Below, piece after piece: positions 15,954 to 24,702 of a DNA stretch of 32,227 bases. The notes below the pieces were generated by a model, which saw only the letters and a program-made list of their open reading frames with translations, searched no databases and was not told the DNA's origin. The stretch's first letter is position 1, and each line of letters opens with the position of its first letter. The position numbers and the translations under genes are program-made. This DNA is from an uncultured Alphaproteobacteria bacterium (GTDB taxonomy: Bacteria; Pseudomonadota; Alphaproteobacteria; Caulobacterales; Hyphomonadaceae), in NCBI GenBank assembly GCA_903842595.1, contig CAIMMO010000227.1, forward strand, positions 1-32,227. The letters run 5' to 3'.

Positions 15954-16178
15954 CTATTTCTTCTTTTTGATGCGGCCGCGCGCGTCGAGATTGGCGCCGC
16001 AGCCTTCGCAGGTCGAGCCGCCCCACATCGCTTGCTCCATCGATGCCGGCGCGCGCCGCAAGGGCTGCTCGCGTCCACAGCCGGGGCATTTCACAGGCCT
16101 TCGGGACATCGCGAAGAGCAGAAGAACAATGCCGGCGCCAACACCGCCGACCAGAATTCCGATTGTCGCCCCGTCCAT
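15954..16178 (-). CDS. Small membrane-anchored zinc-ribbon protein
   Basis: The 74-residue protein has one N-terminal membrane helix (IGILVGGVGAGIVLLLFAM) followed by a CxxC...CxxC zinc ribbon (CPGC at 31-34 and CEGC at 57-60) and a lysine tail, RIKKKK. AGGAAGAA precedes the ATG at good spacing. The function is unknown; the layout suggests a small inner-membrane protein with a cytoplasmic metal-binding tail. After its TAG stop the same frame stays open for another 50 codons (see findings). It is divergent from the sulfatase-like gene, 123 bp away. Confidence 0.75.
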   Translation of the reverse strand: MDGATIGILVGGVGAGIVLLLFAMSRRPVKCPGCGREQPLRRAPASMEQAMWGGSTCEGCGANLDARGRIKKKK

Positions 16179-16301
16179 GATGTTCTTCCTGCCGCTGCGG
16201 CAAAGATGGGGTGCAACAGCCCTCGCGTCTACTGGCAGGACTTTGCGGTGGACCCCCGTGCGCCGCGCTCCTATCAGATTGAAGGATCGTGGGAGGTTCG
16301 G

Positions 16302-18281
16302 ATGAAGACTGCTCTGCTGATCGGTGTCGGCATGCTGGCGCTGGCCAGCTGCACAAGCGTTGCGGATCGCCCGCCAGCCCCGCCACCGCTGGCCGGCGCC
16401 GAGGCGCCTTCGTCCTTTACGCGCGCCGCCCATGACGTCGTGCGCAGCGAGCGCAATTTCGCCGATACGCGCGACTTCGATTTCGCCGCGCGCGGTTTCA
16501 TCGCCACCCGCAAGGATCCGATGATCGCGACCGCCGCCGGCCAGCCGGTGTGGAATCTCGCCGCCTTCGATTTCCTGGAAGGGGCGTCGTCCGAGACCGT
16601 GAACCCCAGCCTGTGGCGGCAGGGCCAGCTGATGGCGAAGCATGGCCTTTTTCAGGTGAGCGAGCGTATCTGGCAGGTGCGCGGCTTCGATCTCGCCAAC
16701 ATCACCTTCGTGAAGGGGGATGCCGGCTGGATCGTGATCGATACGCTGGGCTCAGACGAGACAGCGAAAGCGGCGCTCGATCTCGCGAACGAACATCTCG
16801 GTGCGCGGCCGGTGACAGCGGTGATCTACACCCATTCGCACACCGACCATTTTGGCGGCACGGCGGGCATTGTGCAGCTTGCCGATGTGCGGGCGGGCAA
16901 GGTCCAGGTGATCGCACCGGAAGGATTCCTCGAGGCGGCCGTGGGCGAGAATGTGATCGCCGGCCCCGCCATGCAGCGGCGCGCGATGTACCAGTTCGGC
17001 ATCCCGCTGCCGAAAGGCGAGAACGGGCTGGTCAATGCCGGCATTGGCCCGGGGCTATCGACGGGCACGTCGTCGCTGATCCCGCCGACGAAGGAGATTG
17101 GCGAGACCGGCGAGACGATGACGGTCGACGGCGTGAAGATGGTCTTCCAGTTCACCCCAGGCACTGAAGCGCCCGCGGAAATGAATGTCTACTTCCCTGA
17201 CTGGAAGATCGTCGACATGGCCGAGAACGCCAACGCGACGCAGCACAACATCCTAACGCCGCGGGGCGCCGTTGTACGCGATGCGAAGGTGTGGGCCGAG
17301 GGGCTCACCGAAGCCCTGCGCCTGTTCGGCGACAGCGACGTACTGATCGCCAGCCATGGCTGGCCGCGTTTCGGCAATGACGTGATCCGCGACTATCTGG
17401 GCAAGCATCGCGACGCTTATGCCTACCTGCACGACCAGACAGTTCGCCTGATGAACAAGGGCCTCAATGGCGACGAGATCGCGGCGCGGCTCAAGCTTCC
17501 GACCGAGCTGGAAAACGAATGGTATGACCGGCCCTATTATGGCTCGCTGAGCTTCAACAGCCGCGCGGTCTACCAGTTCTACATGGGCTGGTATGACGCC
17601 AACCCGTCGAACCTTGCGCCCACGCCTCCGGTGGATACGGGCAAGCGCTATGTGGAGGCGATGGGCGGTGCGGCACGCGTGAAGGAGATAGCGCGCGGTG
17701 CCTATGATAAAGGCGACTATGCCTGGGCGGCGGAGCTGCTGAACCACGCCGTCATGGCGGATGCGAGCGACGCCGAAGCGAAGGACCTGCTGGCGCGCAG
17801 CTATGACCAGCTTGGCTGGCAGGCCGAGCCTTCGACATGGCGCAACATCTATCTGACCGGCGCGAAGGAGTTGCGCGAGGGCGTCGGCGCGCCGCGCGCC
17901 AATCCCGCGTCGCAGATGGCGGCACTGGCAAACCTGCCGCTCGGAGCGCTGATGGACCTGCTGGCCGTGCGGCTCGATTCCGAGAAGGCGGCGGGACAGA
18001 CACTGAAGCTTGCCTTCGTTCTGAGCGACAGCAATGAGCGCAGCTATGTCTCGATCGCCAATGGCGTGCTGGTGCATGAGGAGATTGCTGCGCCGGGCCC
18101 GGTGGACGTCACGCTGACGGCGACGCGCGCAGATTTTCTCGGCGGCATTTTCGGCGGCCAGCCCCTGCCCCCGAAAATCGCGAGCGGCGCGGTGAAGCTT
18201 GAGGGAAGTCCGCAGGCGCTGCTGAAGCTGAGCCAGTGGATGGATGCGCCCAACCCGGTGTTTCCGATCGTGACGCGCTGA
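16302..18281 (+). CDS. Alkyl sulfatase-like MBL-fold hydrolase, predicted lipoprotein
   Basis: The 659-residue product has a lipoprotein signal (MKTALLIGVGMLALASC, Cys17). A metallo-beta-lactamase domain follows, with THSHTDH at 177-183 binding two zincs and later acidic and His ligands in VDMAENANATQHN and ASHGWPRFGND. Next come an alkyl-sulfatase dimerisation domain (YVEAMGGAARVKEIARGAYDKGDYAWAAELL) and a C-terminal SCP2-like domain (from about 530). This is the SdsA1/YjcS type, which hydrolyses primary alkyl sulfates such as dodecyl sulfate; the natural substrate here is unknown. GGGAGG precedes the ATG at good spacing, and longer frames upstream are rejected because they would bury the signal. 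Unlike the soluble periplasmic enzymes I know, this one should be lipid-anchored. Confidence 0.92.
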   Translation: MKTALLIGVGMLALASCTSVADRPPAPPPLAGAEAPSSFTRAAHDVVRSERNFADTRDFDFAARGFIATRKDPMIATAAGQPVWNLAAFDFLEGASSETVNPSLWRQGQLMAKHGLFQVSERIWQVRGFDLANITFVKGDAGWIVIDTLGSDETAKAALDLANEHLGARPVTAVIYTHSHTDHFGGTAGIVQLADVRAGKVQVIAPEGFLEAAVGENVIAGPAMQRRAMYQFGIPLPKGENGLVNAGIGPGLSTGTSSLIPPTKEIGETGETMTVDGVKMVFQFTPGTEAPAEMNVYFPDWKIVDMAENANATQHNILTPRGAVVRDAKVWAEGLTEALRLFGDSDVLIASHGWPRFGNDVIRDYLGKHRDAYAYLHDQTVRLMNKGLNGDEIAARLKLPTELENEWYDRPYYGSLSFNSRAVYQFYMGWYDANPSNLAPTPPVDTGKRYVEAMGGAARVKEIARGAYDKGDYAWAAELLNHAVMADASDAEAKDLLARSYDQLGWQAEPSTWRNIYLTGAKELREGVGAPRANPASQMAALANLPLGALMDLLAVRLDSEKAAGQTLKLAFVLSDSNERSYVSIANGVLVHEEIAAPGPVDVTLTATRADFLGGIFGGQPLPPKIASGAVKLEGSPQALLKLSQWMDAPNPVFPIVTR

Positions 18282-18288
18282 AACAAAC

Positions 18289-18326
18289 CGGCGGCCCTGT
18301 CCTTCTTTCGGGGCAGCTGGCCGCCG
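18289..18326 (+). terminator. Hairpin after the sulfatase-like gene
   Basis: The 8-bp stem CGGCGGCC / GGCCGCCG lies seven bases after the stop codon, and the inner bases (CTG...CAG) can extend it. There is no T-run, so it may be a terminator or just a stabilising 3' hairpin. Confidence 0.5.
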
Positions 18327-18399
18327 CATGATTGCAGTCTGACTGCCGGTCTTCGTTTGCTCCTCGTGCGCTGGCTTTTCGGGGAGATGGTTGGCTATC

Positions 18400-18480
18400 T
18401 CAGTAGGCCCAGTTTCGCGGCTGAACGATCAGGACCAGCTTGAGAACCACGCGCAGCGCGCCGGCGACAGATCCCGTCAT
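18400..18480 (-). CDS. Candidate 26-residue hydrophobic ORF, divergent from yafY-type gene
   Basis: From an ATG at 18480 the minus strand encodes 26 residues: MTGSVAGALRVVLKL, then VLIVQPRNWAY and a TGA. AAGGAAG stands six bases before the ATG, better than for several annotated genes here. The product would be a short, basic, amphipathic or membrane-seeking peptide. It starts 93 bp from the divergent regulator gene, with an operator-like palindrome between them, so it could be the regulator's target or a leader. I know no homolog; such a short frame may be chance. Confidence 0.35.
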   Translation of the reverse strand: MTGSVAGALRVVLKLVLIVQPRNWAY

Positions 18481-18533
18481 TTCGGTCTTCCTTGCCTGTC
18501 CCGGTCTGATGACACATACCTGCCGCCGGCCTG

Positions 18534-18551
18534 CTGACAGCATGGTGTCAG
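18534..18551. promoter_or_regulatory. Operator-like palindrome CTGACA-N6-TGTCAG
   Basis: CTGACA (18534-18539) and TGTCAG (18546-18551) form a perfect 6-bp inverted repeat with a 6-base spacer. It lies 23 bp before the GTG of the YafY-type regulator. A second partial TGACA occurs near 18509. Sites of this shape are common beside YafY/WYL regulators, so autoregulation is likely; this is inference from position and symmetry. Confidence 0.6.
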
Positions 18552-18573
18552 TAGCGGGAGACGGGGTGAATGC

Positions 18574-19326
18574 GTGCGCAAAGCAGACCGTCTTTTCGAG
18601 ATCATCCAGATCCTGCGGCGCTCGAAGAAGCCCGTCACGGCAGACGCGATGGCGGCGGAACTCGAGACCTCAAAGCGCTCGGTCTATCGCGACATCGCGG
18701 AGCTGCTTGCGCAGCGCGTTTCAATCCGCGGCGAGGCCGGCATTGGCTATGTGCTCGACAAGGGCCTCGACATGCCGCCGCTGATGCTGACGACGGACGA
18801 GATTGAGGCGGCGGTGCTGGGTGCGCAATGGGTGATCAATCGCGGCGACCCGAAACTTGCGCGCGCCGCGCAGGACCTGCTGGCGAAGATCGAGGCAAGC
18901 GTACCGGAGCGCTTGCGGCCCTATATCGACGATCCCGCGCATCGCGTCGTTCCAGCCTGGGATCGCGCCGAAGAGGCGATCGATCTGGGCATTGTGCGCG
19001 GCGCGATCAATGGCTCGCGCAAGATGCTGCTGGACTATCGCGACGTGGAAGGCCGGGCGAGCAAGCGCGTGATCTGGCCGATTCTCCTCGGCTACTACGA
19101 GACCACGCGGATCATCTGCGCCTGGTGTGAGGCGCGGAAAGACTTCCGGTCGTTCAGGTCGGATCGCGTGCTGTCGGCGACTGTGCTGGACGAGCGCTTC
19201 CCCGAACGTCCTTCAACCCTGCGCGTGAAGTGGCGCAAGGCGATGGAGGCGGAGTGGAAGCGCAGCAAGGCAGAGATCAACGGACGGACCGCCGAGGCTG
19301 GTGCGCGAACGCACGCCCCGAAATAA
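18574..19326 (+). CDS. YafY-type transcriptional regulator (HTH + WYL domain)
   Basis: The 250-residue protein begins VRKADRLFEIIQILRRSKKP, the family opening, with a winged helix-turn-helix (HTH_11) at about 1-60 (TADAMAAELETSKRSVYRDI), a linker and a WYL domain at about 140-225 (AINGSRKMLLDYRDVEGRAS, WPILLGYYETTRIICAWCEARKDFRSFRSDRV). WYL regulators respond to small ligands or nucleic acids. The start is a GTG at 18574 after the purine-rich GGGAGACGGGG; ATG at 18570 and GTG at 18566 are out of frame. An operator-like palindrome lies in its promoter region. The tail from about 230 is a basic, low-complexity extension. Target genes are unknown; the divergent small ORF is the nearest candidate. 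Confidence 0.9.
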   Translation: MRKADRLFEIIQILRRSKKPVTADAMAAELETSKRSVYRDIAELLAQRVSIRGEAGIGYVLDKGLDMPPLMLTTDEIEAAVLGAQWVINRGDPKLARAAQDLLAKIEASVPERLRPYIDDPAHRVVPAWDRAEEAIDLGIVRGAINGSRKMLLDYRDVEGRASKRVIWPILLGYYETTRIICAWCEARKDFRSFRSDRVLSATVLDERFPERPSTLRVKWRKAMEAEWKRSKAEINGRTAEAGARTHAPK

Positions 19327-19329
19327 AAG

Positions 19330-19355
19330 GCGCCGACCCCGGGAGGGGTCGGCGC
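19330..19355 (-). terminator. Intrinsic terminator of the TonB-dependent receptor gene
   Basis: A perfect 11-bp stem, GCGCCGACCCC / GGGGTCGGCGC with a 4-base loop, is followed on the minus strand by CTTTTATTT. It lies 44 bp after the receptor stop codon and just past the stop of the convergent regulator gene, so it may also help that transcript end. Confidence 0.88.
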
Positions 19356-19398
19356 AAGGGCCAATCGCGGGAGCACCGCCATTGGGAAAGTGAAAGGA

Positions 19399-22344
19399 CT
19401 AGAACCGGATCTGCAGTTCCGCGCCCATGGTGCGGGGCGGACGGTAGGTTTCGGTGACCGTGAGGCAGTCCTCTCCGAGGAAGCCGGTCGGGGTCGTCGG
19501 CCCGAAGGAGATTGAGTTGGCCGCGGTCGATCCGCACAACCCGGGCCTCACATCGCGCTGGCCGTTCGCAATACGGCGACCGCCACCGCGGCTGTCGTAC
19601 TGGATTTCGTCCATGAGGTTTCGAACGAAGCCGATCACAGTGAACATGCCGTCCGAGCTGGTCCAGCTCAGGCGGGCATCGACCTGATCCCATTGCGGGA
19701 TCTTGGTCGCCCACATGTTGAAGATGTTGCTGTAGGCAACATCCTGCCAGAAATAGCTGGCTGATGCGTCAAGGGTGGAGCCGTCCTCGAAGTCCCAGGT
19801 GTACGTGCCGTTGAGCGCGATCTTGTTCTTCGGGCTGAAGGGCAGAATGTTCCCATTCAGATTTTGGCCCTGCTGTTTTGTGCAGTTCGGCGTGTTCGCT
19901 GGAGCTGTGGCGTTGGTGCCGCCACGCGAGATCGGACATGCCGCAAGCTGGGCTGCGGATAACGGAAGCGGCGTGCCCTGGGGGCTCGCGCCCGGATCGA
20001 ACGCGAACGGATCCAGACCGTTGATCAGCGACGGCGAGTCACCGATTTCGGGGTTGGTGTAGCCGTAGTTGAACAGGAAGCGGAGGTTGTCCGTCGGATA
20101 CCAGATCGTCTCCAGCTCGAAGCCCGTTGTCGCAACCTTCGGCAGGTTCAGGTAGGCGACGTACGCTGGCGGACGAATACCCGAGGACGGATCCGTCTCG
20201 GGCACGATCGTGTTCGAGACCTGGTAGCCCTGATAGTCGTAATAGAACAGGGTCGCGTTGGTGGTCAGGTTCAAGTCCGACCATTCGCGCTTGAAGCCAA
20301 GCTCGAATGCGTCGACGAGTTCCTTGTCCGTGTAGGGCGTCGGGGTGAGGTTGCAGTTGGTGTCGGCGCAGCCAAGACCACCGGGCTTATAGCCCCTGTT
20401 GTACTTGCCATAGATCAGCGTGTCGTCGTCAGGCGTCCAGTCGATGCCGACAACGCCCGTGACCTCTTCCCACTCGGCAGCCAGCTGCCGGGTTGCCACG
20501 CCATTCAGCGGATTCACGTAGACGCCATAGCGGCTGCGATCGTTGAGACCACCGCAGTTGGCGATGATGGCGGCCGCACCGGTAACCGGCACGCCGTTCG
20601 CAGCCGTTGGATTGGCACCCACGATTCCCTGGCCTGCCGAGCCGCACGGATTGGAGGCCGTGATAGTGTTGGGGTCGGGGCCACCGAAGAGGTTGCTTGC
20701 TGCGGACGTGAGATCCACACGCGCCGGTCCACCGAGGTTCACACCATACTGAGTGATGAAGCGAACCGAGTCAGCTGCATCCATGATGTCGTTCGACCAC
20801 CTCAGGCCGGCGGTGATCTTGAGCTGGTCGTTGATCTCGTAGTCGGTCTGCAGGAAGGCACCGTAGGCGTCATTCTTGCCTTCATTGTTCGAAAAGTACC
20901 AGAGGTCGCCGCCAAGAGGAGAACCGGAGAATGCGTTGCGTCCTGTGAAGTCGGGCAGATCCGGCAACGGCCTTCCGTCCACCCGGAATACGCCTTGATT
21001 GATGCTCGGCACCGACGTGACGTAGATCGGCTGACTGTAGTTTTCCTGGTATTGATAGAGACCTGCGATCCACTGGAGCGGACCATCATCTGTCGAAACG
21101 ATGTTGATCTCGTTCGAGTACCAGGCGCGGTTCTCGTTGTAGTCAGTCCGACGACCGACAGAGAGCGGCGTGCCGGCAGGCGTGCCATTCAGCGCGAACG
21201 GCAAACTGAATTGCGAGACGGGACCGCCGTCGTTGTCGAGCTGCAGATTGTAGTGATACCAGACATAGCCACCCAGGTATTTGATGTCGAAATTGTCGGC
21301 GTGATAGATCGCCTCGATCGCCGTTTCCGACGTGGGATACAGGTCAGTGAACTGCTGAAAATCGGCATTGAATTTAAGCTGCTCGCTCTGCCCAGCATTC
21401 GGGTTCGTCTTCTGGCTTCCCGTCTGGACAACGTTCGACGCGAAGGGGCTGAAGCCACCGAAGCTGTTAATGTTGGCGCTGCCGGGAGCTCCGAACAGAC
21501 GCGTATCATAGGGCTCGGAAGCACCAGCATTCGTGCGGGCGCCTGGCGGTCCGACACGGTGCCAAGACAATGTCCCGTACCGGGCCCAGAGGTCGATGCG
21601 ATCGCCAATGTCCGCTTCGAGTTGCGCTTCGATGTAGGTGTCGTCGCGCCGTCCGTTTTCGGTGTCGCCGTTTGCGACGTTGGTGAGATAGCCCTCGCCC
21701 TGGAAGTTCCGGGAGGCGCCAACACGGTACCTGAGCCAGTCGGTGATCGGTCCGGCAATCGTCGTTTCGGCTTTCAGGCTGTCATAATCGCCAGCCCCGA
21801 GGTTGAACTGCCCCTCAAAATCTTCAGTCGGCCTTTTCGTGATGACGTTCAGGGCGCCGCCGATAGAGTCTCGGCCGTAGAGGGTTCCCTGCGGACCACG
21901 AACGACCTCAACACGGTCAACGAAGATCGCCTCGCGACTCGCCGGGATGGCGGACGAGAAGTAAACGCCGTCGACATAGTTCGAGATGCCGGAGCGGATA
22001 CCGAAGTTGTTGGACGTACGCGTGACGCCGCGCATGCCAAGACGATCGTTTGCAGTCGAGTAGCTGAGCCCCGGCGCAAAGTTTGTGTAGTCCTGAACGG
22101 TCGTCAGGCCGATCTCGTCGCGCAGCTCGCCGGTGATAGCCGTAACTGCAACTGCGATGTCCTGAACTGACTCTTCCCGCTTGTTGGCTGTGATGATGAC
22201 GACGTCGCGACCGCGGTCTTCATCCTGATCCGCGGCAGGTTGGGGCGCGGTTTGCGGGCCCGTTTCCGTGTTCTGCGCAAAGGCTGGCATTGCCAGTCCA
22301 AGCGCGAGCAAGCTCACGAGTGAAATACGATTAATCTGCGCCAT
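19399..22344 (-). CDS. TonB-dependent receptor, substrate unknown
   Basis: This 981-residue outer-membrane protein has a Sec signal (MAQINRISLVSLLALGLAMP, ending AFAQ), an acidic linker, a TonB-box-like DVVIITANKREES (about 48-60), a plug domain (VAVAVTAITGEL to GALNVITKRP, with VEVVRGPQGTLYGRDSIGG), and a long beta-barrel ending in the aromatic ELQIRF expected for BAM recognition. Length and the TANKREE/VQDIAVAVTAI style fit the large oligotrophic-marine/sphingomonad class of receptors that import siderophores, sugars or other bulky substrates. AGGGAGGA precedes the ATG. Four Cys in the barrel (ADTNCNLT, NPCGSAG and others) suggest surface disulfides. The neighbouring TPR lipoprotein is on the same strand upstream, but 441 bp away. 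Confidence 0.95.
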   Translation of the reverse strand: MAQINRISLVSLLALGLAMPAFAQNTETGPQTAPQPAADQDEDRGRDVVIITANKREESVQDIAVAVTAITGELRDEIGLTTVQDYTNFAPGLSYSTANDRLGMRGVTRTSNNFGIRSGISNYVDGVYFSSAIPASREAIFVDRVEVVRGPQGTLYGRDSIGGALNVITKRPTEDFEGQFNLGAGDYDSLKAETTIAGPITDWLRYRVGASRNFQGEGYLTNVANGDTENGRRDDTYIEAQLEADIGDRIDLWARYGTLSWHRVGPPGARTNAGASEPYDTRLFGAPGSANINSFGGFSPFASNVVQTGSQKTNPNAGQSEQLKFNADFQQFTDLYPTSETAIEAIYHADNFDIKYLGGYVWYHYNLQLDNDGGPVSQFSLPFALNGTPAGTPLSVGRRTDYNENRAWYSNEINIVSTDDGPLQWIAGLYQYQENYSQPIYVTSVPSINQGVFRVDGRPLPDLPDFTGRNAFSGSPLGGDLWYFSNNEGKNDAYGAFLQTDYEINDQLKITAGLRWSNDIMDAADSVRFITQYGVNLGGPARVDLTSAASNLFGGPDPNTITASNPCGSAGQGIVGANPTAANGVPVTGAAAIIANCGGLNDRSRYGVYVNPLNGVATRQLAAEWEEVTGVVGIDWTPDDDTLIYGKYNRGYKPGGLGCADTNCNLTPTPYTDKELVDAFELGFKREWSDLNLTTNATLFYYDYQGYQVSNTIVPETDPSSGIRPPAYVAYLNLPKVATTGFELETIWYPTDNLRFLFNYGYTNPEIGDSPSLINGLDPFAFDPGASPQGTPLPLSAAQLAACPISRGGTNATAPANTPNCTKQQGQNLNGNILPFSPKNKIALNGTYTWDFEDGSTLDASASYFWQDVAYSNIFNMWATKIPQWDQVDARLSWTSSDGMFTVIGFVRNLMDEIQYDSRGGGRRIANGQRDVRPGLCGSTAANSISFGPTTPTGFLGEDCLTVTETYRPPRTMGAELQIRF

Positions 22345-22785
22345 GCGACGCGTCCTCCCTGGCAGCGATCCTCCCGAAGCGTCCCTTGATTCTGTGTGAC
22401 GCCTGCGCTCACCTCGATTTCATCGGGTTCGCGCAAATATGATCAGAGAGGCGGCTCTTTCCTGCGTCAATGGTGCCGCTACGGAACGGGGTAGTTACGT
22501 AAAGGACAGTCGGTTGCGGCGTTAGTGTGCATCGCAGCAAGATATGCCGCGAACGGAATGTCGCAGGGGCAGGCACTCACGTTCGTGTGAATTTGCGTGA
22601 TGCACGCTACGTCATTTACGCACCGCCTTGAAAAGGCAGTCTAAAAACTTGATACTGTCTAGGTGGCTCCTGTTGCACCGCAGCGCATTTCTCAAACGTA
22701 CCACGCCAGAAATATTTTCATTTCCGCGAACGTAAAGGGAGGGGTTTTCCCCGCGGCCCAGGTTTCCGCAGCGCGGCAATGGCAC
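22345..22785. promoter_or_regulatory. 441-bp intergenic region upstream of the TonB-dependent receptor
   Basis: No protein gene is recognisable. It must hold the receptor promoter. Visible elements: the palindrome GCGTG-ATG-CACGC at 22595-22607 inside an alternating TTTGCGT...TTTACGC stretch, which may bind a regulator; a promoter-like pair on the plus strand at 22628-22656; and GGGGTTTTCCCC at 22741-22752. Compared with its neighbours the region is AT-richer near 22620-22730. Confidence 0.45.
22628..22656 (+). promoter_or_regulatory. Possible sigma-70-like promoter with no protein gene behind it
   Basis: TTGAAA (22628-22633) and GATACT (22651-22656) are 17 bp apart, close to the TTGACA/TATAAT consensus. 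It points away from the receptor gene, towards the 3' end of the TPR lipoprotein gene, so any transcript would be intergenic or antisense. It is a pattern match only. Confidence 0.3.
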
Positions 22786-24504
22786 TCAGATAACGTCGGC
22801 CGTGATGCTCTCGAAGTCGCCGCGCCAGAGCGTGCGTGCGCGGTCGAGTGTTGCCGCAGCGTCCTGAACGCGTCCCTGCCCTGCCTGCGCCTTGCCCACC
22901 ACCCAGAGAGCGAGAGGATCGTGCTTCCACGCCTTGAGCGAGGCGAGTGCTTCCGATTCGGCCTTCACGAAGTCGCCGTTTCGCAGATGGGCCGCGGCGA
23001 CCGAGCGGCGGATCGGATACCACCAGGCGGGCGGATCCATGTAGCCGGCCATCTCCGCTTCCTGAATCCTGGCTCCCGCAGCGAAGCGTTCAAGGGCGCG
23101 GCGCATGTTGCCTTCGGCCATAGCCAGGCGGCCCTCGAGGACGGCGACGGCGACCTGCTGTTCTTCTTCGCCGGCGATCTCCTTGCGAAGCAGCGCGAGT
23201 TCACGGCGTGCGCCAGCGGCGTCGCCTTTCTGAAGCAACGCCTCGCCGCGGGCATAGGCGCGGTATGCGCGGAACTCCGGATCATCACGCGTAACGGCGG
23301 GAACGGCGAGCATCCTGTCGGGCGCATAGCGGGCAAGCGCGACCCAGGTGCGCGGCGTCGGATCCCAGCGCTGTTCGGGGCCGGAGGCGGGATAGGCGTG
23401 TCTCGCATGCTCGGCATAGCGCAGTGCGAGCTCGCCATCGCCGGACATCATCGCGCCAGCGAGGCCGAAGGAGAGATTGTGCGCGTAGTACATCGGCAGA
23501 ATGAACTTGCCGTCCATCGGCGGGCGCGGATCCCCGCCGAGGTCCATCCATTTCGTGTCGGCTTCGATCGCCTGCGCGTTGACGATGGCGGCGTCCTGAT
23601 AGCGGCCGGCGTGGAAAAAGGTATGCGCCGGCATGTGCACGAGATGGCTTGCGAGCGGGGCGAGCTTGCCGAGCCTGTTGGCATAGGGGATCGCGTCCTC
23701 TGCGCGACCATCAAACTCCGTGCCGTGGATGTAGTAATGGATCGCGCCGGTGTCGTCGGGATTGGCTTTCAGCACTGTCTCGATGAGCGTGAGCGCCTGT
23801 TTCAGTGTTGACTTGTCGCCGCCACGCACGGGCATCATCAGGCTGTGGGCGGCAAGAACGGTGAGCTCGGGCTCGCCGGGATAGTCCGCCGCGATCTTCG
23901 CGAGCGCCTGACCGAACGCGGGTTCGGTCTTGCCCTCGCCAGCTCGCGCACCGCCGAGAATGTTCTTCTTCCCATCGACGGCTGCTTCGGGCGCATAGCG
24001 CGCAACCATCGCATCGGCGAGGCGGATGGCGAGCTGGTCGCCCGGCTTCGCGAGCGACTTCGCGCGTTCGGCTGCGGCGAGGGCTTTCTTTCGGTCTTCC
24101 TCGTTGACGCCATAGTTGAGCGTGGGACCGAGCGCCCATGCTTCGCCCCACGAACAGATCGAGCAGGCAGGATCGGCGGCAACCGCCTTCTTCATCGCGG
24201 CCTTGGCGTCCTGATGGTAGAAGGCGTGGCTGAGGGCAAGGCCGTAGTTAAACCAGTCCTGCGCGAGCGGGATGCTGGTGTCGACCTTGAAGCCGCCCGT
24301 GCCCATGCCGCCCGCGAGCTTGATGTCAGGCGCAATGCCGTCCGCACCGAGCGCTTCGGCTGAGCACAGCGCATTTATCGCGAGCAGTGTTTCGGCTGCG
24401 CTTTGCGCAGGAAGCGCCAGCGACGCGATCGGCGTCACGACAGCTGGGCCGGTGGCGCAGGCCGTGATCGCCAGAAGGGCGAGAAGTGCGGGGCGGATAC
24501 GCAT
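22786..24504 (-). CDS. TPR-repeat lipoprotein, unknown function
   Basis: The 572-residue protein has a lipoprotein signal (MRIRPALLALLAITAC, Cys16) and then many TPR-like helical pairs. Landmarks: LSHAFYHQDAKAAMKKAVAADPACSICSWGEAWALGP, HYYIHGTEFDGRAEDAIPYANRLGKLAP, SHLVHMPAHTFFHAGRYQDAA and MYYAHNLSFGLAGAMMSGDGELALRYA. The SWGEAxALGP, HxIHxxE, HLVHMPxH and YxHNxxF motifs define a widespread family of long TPR proteins without a known activity; the conserved His residues hint at metal binding. GGAG precedes the ATG. It may be a scaffold at the inner leaflet or periplasmic side of the envelope. Confidence 0.87.
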   Translation of the reverse strand: MRIRPALLALLAITACATGPAVVTPIASLALPAQSAAETLLAINALCSAEALGADGIAPDIKLAGGMGTGGFKVDTSIPLAQDWFNYGLALSHAFYHQDAKAAMKKAVAADPACSICSWGEAWALGPTLNYGVNEEDRKKALAAAERAKSLAKPGDQLAIRLADAMVARYAPEAAVDGKKNILGGARAGEGKTEPAFGQALAKIAADYPGEPELTVLAAHSLMMPVRGGDKSTLKQALTLIETVLKANPDDTGAIHYYIHGTEFDGRAEDAIPYANRLGKLAPLASHLVHMPAHTFFHAGRYQDAAIVNAQAIEADTKWMDLGGDPRPPMDGKFILPMYYAHNLSFGLAGAMMSGDGELALRYAEHARHAYPASGPEQRWDPTPRTWVALARYAPDRMLAVPAVTRDDPEFRAYRAYARGEALLQKGDAAGARRELALLRKEIAGEEEQQVAVAVLEGRLAMAEGNMRRALERFAAGARIQEAEMAGYMDPPAWWYPIRRSVAAAHLRNGDFVKAESEALASLKAWKHDPLALWVVGKAQAGQGRVQDAAATLDRARTLWRGDFESITADVI

Positions 24505-24628
24505 GCAGGTCTCCGTGGCAGACGGAAACTAGACTGCGTTGGCGGACTGGGGAATGGGCATGCGGAGGCGATCTTGGACGCGTGGGGGCGCTGATGCAGG
24601 GGCTGGGTTTTCGCGTGTTGGGAAGTGT

Positions 24629-24661
24629 GTGCGGGCCGCGGGCGCTGGTGCGCCCCCGCAC
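24629..24661. terminator. Hairpin downstream of folA
   Basis: GTGCGG (24629-24634) pairs with CCGCAC (24656-24661) and the inner GGGCGC/GCGCCC stem closes a TGGT loop, with a 5-base bulge on one side. It lies 42 bp after the folA stop on the minus strand. No T-run follows, so termination is only possible. Confidence 0.4.
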
Positions 24662-24702
24662 ATGCTTCGACGGACGCCCACTGCGTGCGCGGCGAAGGCC
24701 GG

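Noticed and set aside
20995-22170. 391-codon plus-strand frame opposite the TonB-dependent receptor
   Set aside because: It is antisense to a well-defined receptor frame with plug motifs and signal peptide; its translation shows no family features.
22663-23811. 382-codon plus-strand frame opposite the TPR lipoprotein
   Set aside because: Antisense shadow of a clear lipoprotein/TPR gene, without ribosome binding site or known motifs.
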